Below are positions 23,690 through 34,564 of a stretch of DNA of 64,000 nt, in pieces (the stretch's first letter is position 1; every line of letters starts with the position of its first letter). The position numbers were made by a program, and so were the translations under genes. The notes under the pieces were generated by a model. That model made no database searches. It was not told the origin of the DNA and saw only the letters and a list, made by a program, of their open reading frames with translations. The stretch spans positions 2,170,001 to 2,234,000 of the forward strand of contig OU342635.1 of the NCBI GenBank assembly GCA_910589415.1. Reading direction: 5' to 3'. This DNA is from Malachius bipustulatus. Its lineage: Eukaryota > Arthropoda > Insecta > Coleoptera > Melyridae.

Positions 23690-26600
23690 TTAAACAAAAC
23701 TTTTTTACTTTTGTAGCAACCCTTCATCATAATTATAATCCTTTGATTTTTCCATTTAAGTGACTTATGACATCGGTTGTGATGTATCAGCATAATTATT
23801 AGTAACATGGTTTTGAAGGAATGGTCAACAAACATTTTTGAAGTGCAGCACAAAATTTTATCTGTTCCAACTTTTTGCTTAATAGACTCGCGACATTTGA
23901 GCTTTCTAATAATTGGATGAGTTTTTTGATTAGTAATACGCCTGCTGACTGGCTCTGTGTTCAATCTGGCACACCTGTATAGTAAGGGCTTACCTCATTA
24001 GGTTCGAAGCCTGGAAGCGTCCCAAATCTAGCCCAAAACGGAGTCAAAATCGAAAATTACGACATTAAAAAATTCATATCCCCGAAACGGTGGCTCCAAT
24101 TGGAAAATGGAATTTGTTTTCAGATTCGCCGTGTAAAGTAGTAGAGACCAGGATTTCATTCAAAACCCATGTCCAAACTAAAAAAAAAATAATTCAAAGG
24201 GGGGATCCTTTGTGCATTTTTATTTAAATAATTTTTCGAGAGCTGATGATTTTTCTGGTAGTCCTTGAAACGCCGATTCAGAATACATAAAGTATTAGGG
24301 GACCTGGCAGCAGGGAGAGAATCTTCAGCCAACGCCGATCTGTGTAACACCTTTTTTTATAGTTTTGCATTATATTTTTATGAAAATGGGACCTCATTTT
24401 TTTTTCTTATATAAAAAGAACCAGTGCACTTAGCTTAAACAAGAATAATAATTATTCTTTTATTATTATTATTTTTTATTATTATTATATCCTTAATTAA
24501 AAAGTAGACTTTAAAGCCCAAAGACTGTAGTTTGAGCTGACTTGTTGCTTTAAGCTGACAAAAACTGAAGCTAGTGCTTTGGGACTATTTTTTTTAGATT
24601 ACTTTTCATAAGAAGTGAAATAAAATTAATAACCGAATCATATTATAATTTTTATTTAAATAACGTACAATATTTGCAATACGTCGTAACCAATAATAGA
24701 AGTCATTACATTTTTCTTAAGCCTTTGGAAACACTATGAAGATCTTTTTACTACAGTTTCTTGCAACAAATGTTGTCACTGAAAATAAGCTCAATAAGAG
24801 TGAGGAAGGCTTAAGAAATATGCAATGAGGCATTAAGTCTTTTATGAATTTAAGGATAATTTGTGTAAATAGATACTATGTAATGTACTACATATTATTA
24901 TTATTATTTATTACTAACTAAATAAAATAACAAGTATAAATTAGAGAAATAACAATATAAAAAAATAACAATCAGAAGTAAACATTCTTAATAATATACC
25001 CCTCCATTGTAGAGTTTTAATTGGTAATAAAATATATTATGATTGATGAATTTCTGCAATTATTATTTTATAATTAATGTTTTGTTATTAATTAGTCAAA
25101 AAATTAATATTAAAATTTGATTAAATTAAACCTTAATTTTATGGTTGAAGACTTGAAAGCGTGCGAGTTTAACAACGGATTTATGACACATTCATGACAG
25201 ATAGATTGAATAAAAATTATTTAGCAACGTGAAAATTTGTGCAAGTTATTTTGTGTTGAGGTGTTCTAAACAATAATTGTCAAGACCTTTAATATTAGGT
25301 ATATTTTTAAATGTAAAAGAATGAAAGAAATGTCAAAGAACTGAAAATAGTAATGCTTAAACTTTAACGTTGGACTTGGCATTACTCAGGAAACCATAAT
25401 TATTAGTAATAACTAGACCTACTCTATTAACAATTGTATTTAATACCTGATGGTTTCTGAATATAATTAAATAAGACTATTCCAGACCCAGGGTTTCCAT
25501 ATTGTGTCAAAAGTCAAAAAACACACTAATATTATTTATAAGAGCTACTATTATAATACTATAATAACAGACAATTATTATGGAATCATAAAATATGTAT
25601 CTAAATATTTATAAATATATTTAAATTAAATACATCTTAATATATTATAACAACTTAATAAAAAATAATCAAAAAATATACAAATATAACATAACTTATA
25701 TAGTATATAATAAATCACATGACATTAATAGTAATAGTAGTAAAATTTGTCTACCAAATAACGAAAAGTTAAATTATCAGAAGATGACAGAATATAAAAA
25801 AGTTAAGCGGCCTAAAATATATTAGTTAAAAATAGAGCAACCACTCTATCACTCCAGTATATAATTATAAATCTGAATTTATAAATAATTGTAAGCTCAT
25901 AAAAAATTAACTAATAATCCAAAAAGCTGAATTTTTTTTCTATTACATGGATTTACAATAATTTCCAGTGTTATAGATAAGTTTTAAGATTAAAATAATG
26001 GCTTGCATGTAATTTTCAAGATTTTTGGCCGCCACATCAGCAGTAAGACCTCAGTTGTTATTATTACATAAAACCTTAAATCAGTTATCCTTAGTCATTG
26101 TCACATAATTTCACGATAATACTACATCTTCAGTTTTTATTAAAAATCTTTGAATTATAAACTTTCAAGTGGATTATATGTTCTGAATTAGTGAATCTCT
26201 TATCTACTTTCTACTTTTGGTGAAAGTATATTTTATGTTGGTGGAGATGGATATTGTATTCAATGTATAAGTGTCCCTTTAATTGATCCTAAGTGGACAA
26301 ATAAACAAATACCTATTGATTTCATTACATGGCCCTCCAATGTTTTACCAAACTTGAAAATGGTAACTGGTTTATTTTGCAATAGCATCATCTACAGCGG
26401 GTATTATAAAGGCTCATTAACGGGCTCATTAACGGGCAGATTTCTGTGGCCATTTCTGAAGAAATAAGTATCAAGTCTAGGTGGAAATTTTTTAAATTTA
26501 TCTATTCCTGACATGAAAGTAATTACAAAAAAGTTAATAAAAGTCATTTGACGTCGATATTAGCTTCAAAAAAGAGCACAGAAATCTGCCCGTTAGCCTA

Positions 26601-27228
26601 ATGAGCCTTTATAATATTGGCTGCTAGTCTGTTAAACTTATATGAGGGCCAGAAAATATGACAATTAACTGAAACAGCAAAAGTCTTGACCAATAAAAAA
26701 ACCTTTTCACAAAATTTCGAACATTGAAACGTCATACTTTATTTAGTATAATATTTGTGTGAATATTGACGATAATGACAAATTTAATAAATGAGGAAAA
26801 GAATCATTTTCCTTATTTAGAATAATATTAACTGCCAATGTCAATTATTTTAATGAAAAAGTTCCAATCGAAGTTACTAAAAACTTGTATCGAAATGAAG
26901 TCTCTTTCACTTTTTTGAACTCAAAGCAGTCAGACGTCTCACATTTTTACTTGGAAGGACACTTATTAAAACAGACCCCAATTATTTCTCAAAAATTGAA
27001 TTTACAATATTGTCTGAATAATTAAATTGAGTGAGTTGAAATTAAATTTCCAAGTAAGCAGTGTACTAATAATAATAATAATAATTAATGTAATTTCTGA
27101 TCACTTTAATATTCAACATTAAGACTATAATCACGAATATAACATCTTTGCAGCCATAAAACGACACAATTTTAATAAGACCGTCATTTCTGGTAATCTA
27201 ACTAATCTGCATTCATTCAAACGCTTTT
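23690..27228. other. Long AT-rich intergenic region
   Basis: No gene could be supported over about 3.5 kb. TTATTATTA microsatellite tracts occur near 24450-24490 and 27069-27085. A MITE lies at about 26396-26626. 24000-24350 is somewhat less AT-rich and may be an old repeat. Confidence 0.4.
26396..26626. mobile_element. MITE with GGGTATTATAAAGGCTCATTA ends, copy 1
   Basis: The left end CAGCGGGTATTATAAAGGCTC with CAGATTTCTGTGG is matched in inverted orientation by CAGAAATCTGCCCGTTAG and GAGCCTTTATAATATTGGCTG. A 12-bp unit (GCTCATTAACGG) is duplicated inside the left arm. About 230 bp, no coding. A second copy is at 61394-61613. Confidence 0.75.
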
Positions 27229-30200
27229 TTAAACATCATCAAAGATACCTTTGGGAGCGTTTCCCACATGCCTGTAATTCCTGTCTCTTTGGTAACCTTC
27301 CACAAACGACGGATCCAACTCTTGTCCGCTGTCGTAGCGCTCGTTTAATCTCGTACTCGCTCCAAACCTGGAGCTGATCTCTTCGTCCGGAGGAAAACGG
27401 GTGTCGATTTCATCGGTGTACCTCAAACCGTCGTACGGTTCCAAGGGATGTCCTTCCTTCAGAATATTCGACCTCGATGTGTCGATGTTTCCCAGCTGTG
27501 TCGCTGGTCGAACTGAAACTTATTACAGTTACTACTAGGTCTATTTTTATTTTAATGCCAATTTAAGCAAAAGAAAAGCAACTTAAATGACAGGATTTGT
27601 AGTATCTCTGCGTGGGTGCCTTCCCCGCTTAAATATAGAGACGTGGCTATTCCATTAACTATTTTTTAATTGAGATACTATAAAAGAAAGAGAGGAGTTA
27701 GTTACTCACTGGCATCGGTGGTATTTCTTGTCCTAAATCGTCCAGTAGTAGGAAACTGTTCTTGAAATTCTCGTCTTCTCATCGAAGACTCTTCAATCCT
27801 TTGACGTTTTCGTTTTTCTGTAAGGTAATTAACGCAGAATTAATAATAATAATATAAAATCGAGATTCGCTACCTCTTTTGATAAGTTCTCGGCCCTCCT
27901 CGACCAAGTCGGTTGTCATCTCATCGTCCCCGATAAACTGGTGAAACCCGATCAAACTTAAAAGACGAGAGCCCAAGCTGAAATAGGTGGCCAGGCAGAA
28001 TAACAAAATCGCCATCGGGAAGTAAATATTAAAACCGTTCGAGATGATTCCTATCACATCCATATGACCCATTATCTGAAATATATCATCGTTCCAAGAC
28101 GTTGCACTTATAAGTTAATAATATTTCACTTCACCTTTGTATATTCGGTTTCCATCATGTGTTTCGTGATAATATGACTGTCCATTTGAATCAGACCCAA
28201 GAAGTTCAAACATAAAGGAGGAGTCAACCTGCTTAACATCATTCCTGAGAAGATTAAACTGTATTCGTTTGTCTGATGATGCGGTGCTAAATAATACAAG
28301 TTAAGAAGTCTAATTTTAAGTACGGTTGAGTAGGCGCAGTAGCAGAGGTATAAAATAATCATCGTCGACATCACCTATAATAATTAACGAATAAAAATAT
28401 AAAACGATCAGTACTTAAGTGAAGTATGTTTACCTCGATTGTGAAATAGTCATAGTCTACTTTTGCAGCATTCACGATCACAGCGAAAAGGGAAAGAACC
28501 GGTTGCTTGTTAAAGAAAGTCACTTCCGACCAAACTACAGCCACAGAAAAAATTCCAGCAAAAACTGCAAACACTTTCTGGGTGTATCCATAAAAAACGC
28601 ATTTCCAATACCACTCTGTAAAAAAAAATTCGTATTCGGGTCAGGTTGGGTAAATAACCGGAAGAAACCAGACTTACCCACGGGGCTCGTGTAAATATAC
28701 TTCGTGAACCAAGAACGTTCTTTCTGGAACGTTTTTTTGAACCGTTTGTCTCTGGAGATTTGGTTTTTCAGAGTATCCTCCAAGTCGAAAATTTTTTCAA
28801 CAAGGATACTCCACTGAGTTTCGGTTCTTTGTAACACTTGCAAAGATTTGATCGTCTAATGAAAAAGAGAACTCTGATTAGGAAAAATCAAGTCATAATA
28901 TGTAATAAACAAATATAAAATTTCTTAAAATTACTTGTTTATGTAGCCTGATGAGGGCTTTCTCACTGGCGGGGGCCTCATTTGTGTTTTCATCGTTTCC
29001 GTCGACAATCGCGCCGTGCCTCCTGTTCATTCTGTCTCTCAGTTCAGTGGGTACTTTTTGTAGAATAGTTTCTAAATTTGAATACAAAGGATGGCCGGGT
29101 CGCACACTAGCAGATATTGCTTGAAGGGACTGAAATAGTAATACCAATAACAATTCAACCCGTAAACAAAATTCCGATACTTACCTCTAAAACATCATCT
29201 ACCGTCTCCTCGGCTTCACATTTGTCAGAACTGAGCTTTGCCGCTTTGAAATAAGCGTGCGTTAGGACATAGCTACGGTTAGAGTTATGCCAGAGTTTTC
29301 TTGGAACTTCCACCAAAGCGTACCCTAGTAACAGTACCAAGAGAAATAAGCCCCATGTGTTACTCGCAGAAGACGCGATTGCCTTCAATTTTTGCCTAAA
29401 ACATGAACAAATGTTTGTATGAAAATTACTTGATTTAGGCAAACGGGATGAATCTTTAAGAAGCAAACTGAGCTTATAGAATGTCATAAAAATAGTTCAG
29501 TTTGTTTGAAAAATAAGCTTTCAAAAAAATATAATATGAGATCACTTCGGGTGCATAATCCCTTCTCTCCCTATCTTTATCAATTTTCTTTTAACACTTT
29601 CAGTTAGTGTTATAGTTGTCACTTGTCGATTTTTACAATTTCTAACATACAGCCAGTTAAGTATTATTGTATCCTTTCGTATTTGGACGCTTTTAAAACA
29701 ATCAAGTTAACGAAAAAGACCTGTTAACAAGGTTTGAAAGTCTGATAAGTGCTACATATTATTGGTTCTACAGCCCTGCTAAATTCGATCCAAAAAAATG
29801 GACAAATTATACAGGGTGTTACTTAAGGGTATGTACTAAATGTAAGGACATATTCCTGGGTCAATTCTAAGTCAAAAAGTTCATATAACATGTGTCAAAA
29901 AATGTCTGCTTTTCAAGATACAGAGTGTTATTGAGACAAAATAATCGAACCCTTTTTACTTTGTGTTACCAACACTAACACAATCAAAGCTCATTTTGCA
30001 TCCTAGAAACCTTACCCTCAATAAGAAAAATACTAACCAATCTAAGTGGATATCAGGTTTCAAAGCTAAGTAAATTAATAATATTCCGCAAATTAATAAG
30101 TAGGACCCATAATAGATGGCGTTATCTATAACAGCAGCTTTTAACTTTCCTTTCACCGTGAAATCTCCAGCTTTTATGTACGACTGCATCATTGGCATTA

Positions 30201-31340
30201 TAAGCCTGAAATCATTTCAATAAAAATCGGTAAAAACTTTCGATAGAAAAAAACATAATTACCAAGTTAAACACTGTGAACTCCAGTACACTGTCCTCCA
30301 TAAGCTTGGAAGTACAGTTTCAGGTAAAGAGCTTATTGGCTCCTTGCAGGTTATATTAGTGGAATTATTTTCTATACACTGGCGGTATACAGTCTAAAAA
30401 AAAATTGACAACAAGCATCAGTATTGAAATACAAATAGTGGAATTGAATTCAAAAATAAAGAACTGTTTGTCTCCTTTAAAGACTGAAATGTAATTTTGA
30501 AACACCCAGTTACACCTGCCATGTACCATGTACCCCTCAAATTTCCAAAGACGGCTGAAGCCCTGTTGTGGGTGCAGTAATCACCACCTTGAATTCAGAC
30601 GGGTGGGGAATTCCCCATGCAAAAAATTGTTCTCTCTTTCCTTTTTCACCAGTAAACTCCGCGTAAACTGAACTCGTGGAACAAGGTCCAGAATTGAGAA
30701 TTTCTTTATTTTTGTTGAAACAAAAATGATAGACACCTCATAAAGAATATGAATACTGTGATTATTTGACACTCTAGTTTTCTGAAAAAAATTTAGAGGA
30801 GAACCCCCCATTAACCTACCCCCTGGAAGCTGTCACTCTAAAGTTAAATAATTTTTTTAACTTGAACTTAAGGGGGGAGGGCCACTATTTAGGTACTCCC
30901 CACTCGTGCTGAAACTGTTCCACTGGCACTATTCAATATATCGATCAAACATTGGGTAATGTTGTGCCTTCGTGACGATAATTCCCCTCCACTAAGTCAG
31001 GTCATTTGGTCGATTTGATTTTTTCCCCTTAACTCTTCTCTTTTCATTTTCATGAAACTTCCAAAATGACCAAATGACCTGCTCAATAATAGAGGGGAAT
31101 TTCGTCGTAAAGGCGCATCTTAACCAAACATTGAACAAAACAAATTAAAAATGAACTTTTACTCACTGAAATGACATCAAGCGGCAATACGAATATGATA
31201 AGGAAACTAAAGTACCAAGCTAATAAGACAATCAGGGTGACAATAATGTGGTGGCGAAACCAATTGCCATATCTGTACAAGACCGTCGAAGCTAATATGA
31301 AAGAGAGCAGGAGTTTGGATACAAGAGGTCCGTACGACAT
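27229..31340 (-). CDS. LMBRD2: LMBR1 domain-containing protein 2 homolog, multipass membrane protein
   Basis: Eleven exons on the minus strand (31340-31167, 30393-30263, 30205-30038, 29395-29185, 29129-28935, 28855-28678, 28615-28434, 28374-28135, 28075-27874, 27817-27710, 27512-27229) join in phase to 690 aa, about the human length (695). Hallmarks in order: an N-terminal membrane segment with RYGNWFRHH and [149 protein letters not shown]. The C-terminal 110 residues are hydrophilic and charged. LMBRD2 has been linked to GPCR signalling; its mechanism is not settled. Some introns hold repeats. The start codon is 34 nt downstream of the BBIP1 stop codon. Confidence 0.96.
30963..31119. repeat. 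Inverted repeat in LMBRD2 intron 1
   Basis: GCCTTCGTGACGATAATTCCCCTC and AGTCAGGTCATTTGGTC are mirrored by GACCAAATGACCTG and GAGGGGAATTTCGTCGTAAAGG. The arms are about 50 bases with a short spacer, consistent with a small MITE or its remnant. Confidence 0.65.
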
Positions 31341-31374
31341 ATTGTTTCCTTGGCAAAAATTACAATATCAATTA

Positions 31375-31569
31375 TTATTCCTCTTGATTACTGGCAGTAT
31401 TATTAACTTGTGACTTTTGGGCTTCTTGTTGCATTTTCTCCAGTTTTTCCAATGTAAAACTCTTCAATGGTATCAAACGAGGTTTGCATAAAATCAGATC
31501 TTGTACTTCCTCGATAATTATCTGACCATTTTTTGGTAGAATTGGTTTTAGTTGCTCTACAGTTGACAT
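31375..31569 (-). CDS. BBIP1: BBSome-interacting protein 1 (BBIP1/BBIP10)
   Basis: A complete 64-aa open reading frame without introns. It contains [20 protein letters not shown] then [20 protein letters not shown], matching the BBIP1 pattern LPKxGQ..ED...[25 protein letters not shown] over most of the protein. BBIP1 is the smallest subunit of the BBSome, the coat-like complex that moves membrane proteins through cilia; in insects ciliated cells are mainly sensory neurons and sperm. The length is close to that of human BBIP1. It ends TAA at 31375-31377, with 34 nt to the ATG of LMBRD2 on the same strand, and no poly(A) signal between, so the two probably share one transcript. Upstream DNA to about 31900 is the likely promoter. 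Confidence 0.9.
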   Translation of the reverse strand: [64 protein letters not shown]

Positions 31570-33112
31570 TTTATGGAGCCATGAAACTGTAATACAGAAT
31601 TATTGATTTAAAAAAACCCAGTTATGTATGAGAAAAATATGTTTTATGACATTCGATCAAAAAACAAATCAATTTGAAAAAACGGTTCCTGGAAAATGTT
31701 ACCTCCTATATCTGCAAGACAAAATACTGCGACAATTCAAGAATTTGATAAAAAAGGTAAATTTTATTATTTTATTTTTATTACTAGTCAAGTCTCAATT
31801 CACATCAGCAGTTGATTGTCAAAATTATACTTTTTCCGAAACTTGGTAGTTGTTTCAATGGTTTCACTTATTCACTTTTCACTGTCACAGGTCACAGTTC
31901 GTATTCTGGCCTTTACCTTTTCAAGAATTTAGGATGAAGAAGTATGAATGAAATTAATAATTGAACTCTTCTGTCTCTGTCTCTACTCTCTATTATGATC
32001 AAACATCGAACTTCTTTCCTTCTTGTTCATTTACTTCATTCATTTTTTCAAAATTTACTGCTTTTCTTTGGTTAGAATTAGAAGAATGAATAAATTGACA
32101 GTAGTAAACGTGTCAATCAAACTTCATATCTGTCACATAGAGACTTCATTATTGTATTTAATAGGGACAATAGGATGTTCACTGCGCAGCCTATGACGTC
32201 AGGCTTGTGACAGCTAAATAAGGCGCGACAATACTAATTTTTATACGTGAATTAACAGTTCATTTTATTTGTTGCAGAAATTTTTTTATTACTTTGACTT
32301 GAGTGCACGTCTGACCGTAAAAATAGTTAATTGCGGAAACATGTGGGTGTGAGAATCAAACCTAGGTACCAGTTTATTGTCACTGCGTAGCCTATGACGT
32401 CATGCTTGTAACAGCTAAATATTTTATTTAGCAGTTTATTGTATTTTTTGTAGAAATTTCAATTACTTATTGACTTCAATGCTTGCTTACATGTCTGACA
32501 TTAAAAATAGTTAATTTGGAAATAATGTAGGATTGAGAATCAAACTTACCAGAAATTTTCCGTCTTGTGAGAAGAAAATAAATGTATAAAAAGTTTATTT
32601 AAAAGAAAAAAACAATTAGACATTTTCTTGCAACGCCCATGTAACCTGGGAGTAACCGCCCTACCACAATTTTCAGGTCAGATACTCTCTACTATCTCTA
32701 CTATAGTTACTATAGAACAGAGATAGCCTGTTCCTTATTGTCAATATCCTTTGGAAAAAGAGAAAAGATCAGCTTCCATAATCTTTATATCAAGGAACAG
32801 ATCAGTTTCTAGTAATCTTCATGTAAAAAAATAAAATCCCTGTTTTACCTCCACATTAAAAAGGCAGGAGAAGGGCAATACTATTTCAAATATTTTATAC
32901 ATTTGTGAGTCTTGTGAAAAACAAGAAACAAAGTAATGACATTTTTGCAAATCAATTTGCTAACAGGATAATATGAATTTGTAGAGAAGGTGACATATTA
33001 GAAATAAATCAGGTTTTATTAGAAAAATCGATATAAAAACTCTAAATATAAATGGATACATTCTAACCATTAAACATGTGACACGTCTCAACACTGCAAT
33101 GCTATCCTAACT
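31570..33112. other. Intergenic region between BBIP1 and the zinc-finger gene
   Basis: The part adjacent to BBIP1 is its probable promoter. 32165-32552 is a diverged tandem duplication. TTTATT at 33015 (plus) can serve as AATAAA for the zinc-finger gene on the minus strand. Confidence 0.45.
32165..32552. repeat. Diverged tandem duplication, two units of about 190-205 bp
   Basis: Both units carry TCACTGCGYAGCCTATGACGTCA, then TTGTRACAGCTAAATA, a TTGYAGAAATTT block, a TGACTT..TGC block, ATAGTTAATT and GAGAATCAAACCTA/TTACCAG. Each has a perfect CRE-like TGACGTCA. A related string (CAGTGCGCAGTCGGTGACGTCAGGCGTGT) is at about 40791-40813. Confidence 0.6.
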
Positions 33113-34564
33113 TTAATCGACTACCTGCACACAATCATGATGCCATCTGGTGCACACCAAATCGGTTACATTATATATTTGGTGACACTTGACGCAATAC
33201 AACACCTGCTCCATGCCGTGCTCCTTCTCGAGGTGGGAGGCAATCGAGCCGCTCAATGCAAACTTGGTTGGACAAAATGTGCATTTGTAAGTCACATACG
33301 GTAGACCGTATGGCTGGTTAGTCTGAGAAATCACAAACTCCACAGTCGAGGTTGAGGTGAGCACCGGTTTGGCTGTGAAGACCTTCAAGATTATTTCCAC
33401 ACGGGGCGTTATATACTCATAGAACTTGATTGTCGGTTGTGCTGTTTTGCCCCTAAAATTCCAAGTTTAAAGTTAGAGTTCCTAGATGGGGGGGGGGGGG
33501 GGGATATTTACTCTGCTCTGACCTTCTTGCTTCGTACATACTGGGATTGGCCGATATTGAAAGTAACTGCGGTGTTTGTGGCGATCGTGTCTTCCATGTT
33601 TAAATCTTTGATGTCTTGAAGGAACTCATCAAAAATTGCTTTCCATTCTGTCTCTCGTATTACTAAAGGCTGCAATAAAAAAAGTAAAATTTAATAATAA
33701 ATTGTAATAAACAACATTTTTATGAGATCTCAACAACATACATATTTTTCTTTAATATATGCCATGTACTTATCAAAGTAGCCCTTGAGAGTCTCCGCTT
33801 TGACGACAAGCTGTTCTTTGTTGGGATTCAAGATCTTTGCACTTTCTATCAATTCAGGTTTAACCGTCTGCACTTTTTCGCTTGACGCACTCAAAAACCG
33901 CTCGATTTTATTGATATTCCGTCTTATAAATATCATATCGGGAAATATCACCTCGTATTCCACGCAAGGCCAATTCAGTAACTGAGTAAATGACAATTTA
34001 AGCGGGGCTCCGCAGTGTCTTTTAATCAACGCGTCATCTGTAATGTAAATCGGATGATAAGCTGATTCAAGTCGTACTGTGAAGCTTGATAAACTTACCA
34101 TTCATATTGACAAATATGAGACTGTTCCTCAGTGAAGCGGGACCTTCAATTTTTATGGTGAAAGGAGCAATTTCCGTAGATTTCTTCGAGTTTTCCTTCA
34201 GAGAAATCTCACATGCTTTGCTATAAACATTCTTGATTGCATTGTTGAGTTTGAAAACGATGTACTGCTTGAATTTCGAGTAAAATTCGGCAAACTTCAA
34301 TTCGCCCTTGACGTATTCAGAATACTTCAGCCAGCCTGGCCACAGCTTCATATAATAAATCACCATTGGCGGAATGATGCTTTTCAAGTTGGGTTCGAGG
34401 GAGTCGTAGTTAATTCCAAGTTCTTTAATTACTGTTTGAAGTTCTGAATCGTTGGGCACAATCGTTTTTCTTTGTAAGATGTCTTTGAAGTAGCCATGGA
34501 ATGTGGGACACTTGCAATCGTTTTCAGTCAACATTTCTTCCAACAATGTAACTGACTTGCTCAT
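33113..34564 (-). CDS. Uncharacterised protein with C-terminal C2H2-type zinc-binding region
   Basis: Four exons (34564-34099, 34037-33742, 33669-33512, 33452-33113) join in phase to 419 aa. Residues 1-305 have no domain I recognise; they are mixed helical, with WPGWLKYSEYVKGELKFAEF and later IRRNINKIERFL. The C-terminus has CTFCPTKFALSGSIASHLEK then EHG, a C2H2 finger (C-x2-C...H-x4-H), followed by YCVKCHQIYN and CTRWHHDC, a second Cys/His cluster. A nucleic-acid or protein binding role is possible but not shown. The start has no in-frame ATG competing upstream. Intron 3 carries a 16-base G run on the plus strand. Confidence 0.85.
33488..33503. repeat. G16 homopolymer
   Basis: A run of sixteen G within the last intron of the zinc-finger gene, only nine bases beyond the exon 3 donor on the minus strand, where it reads as poly-C. 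Confidence 0.9.
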
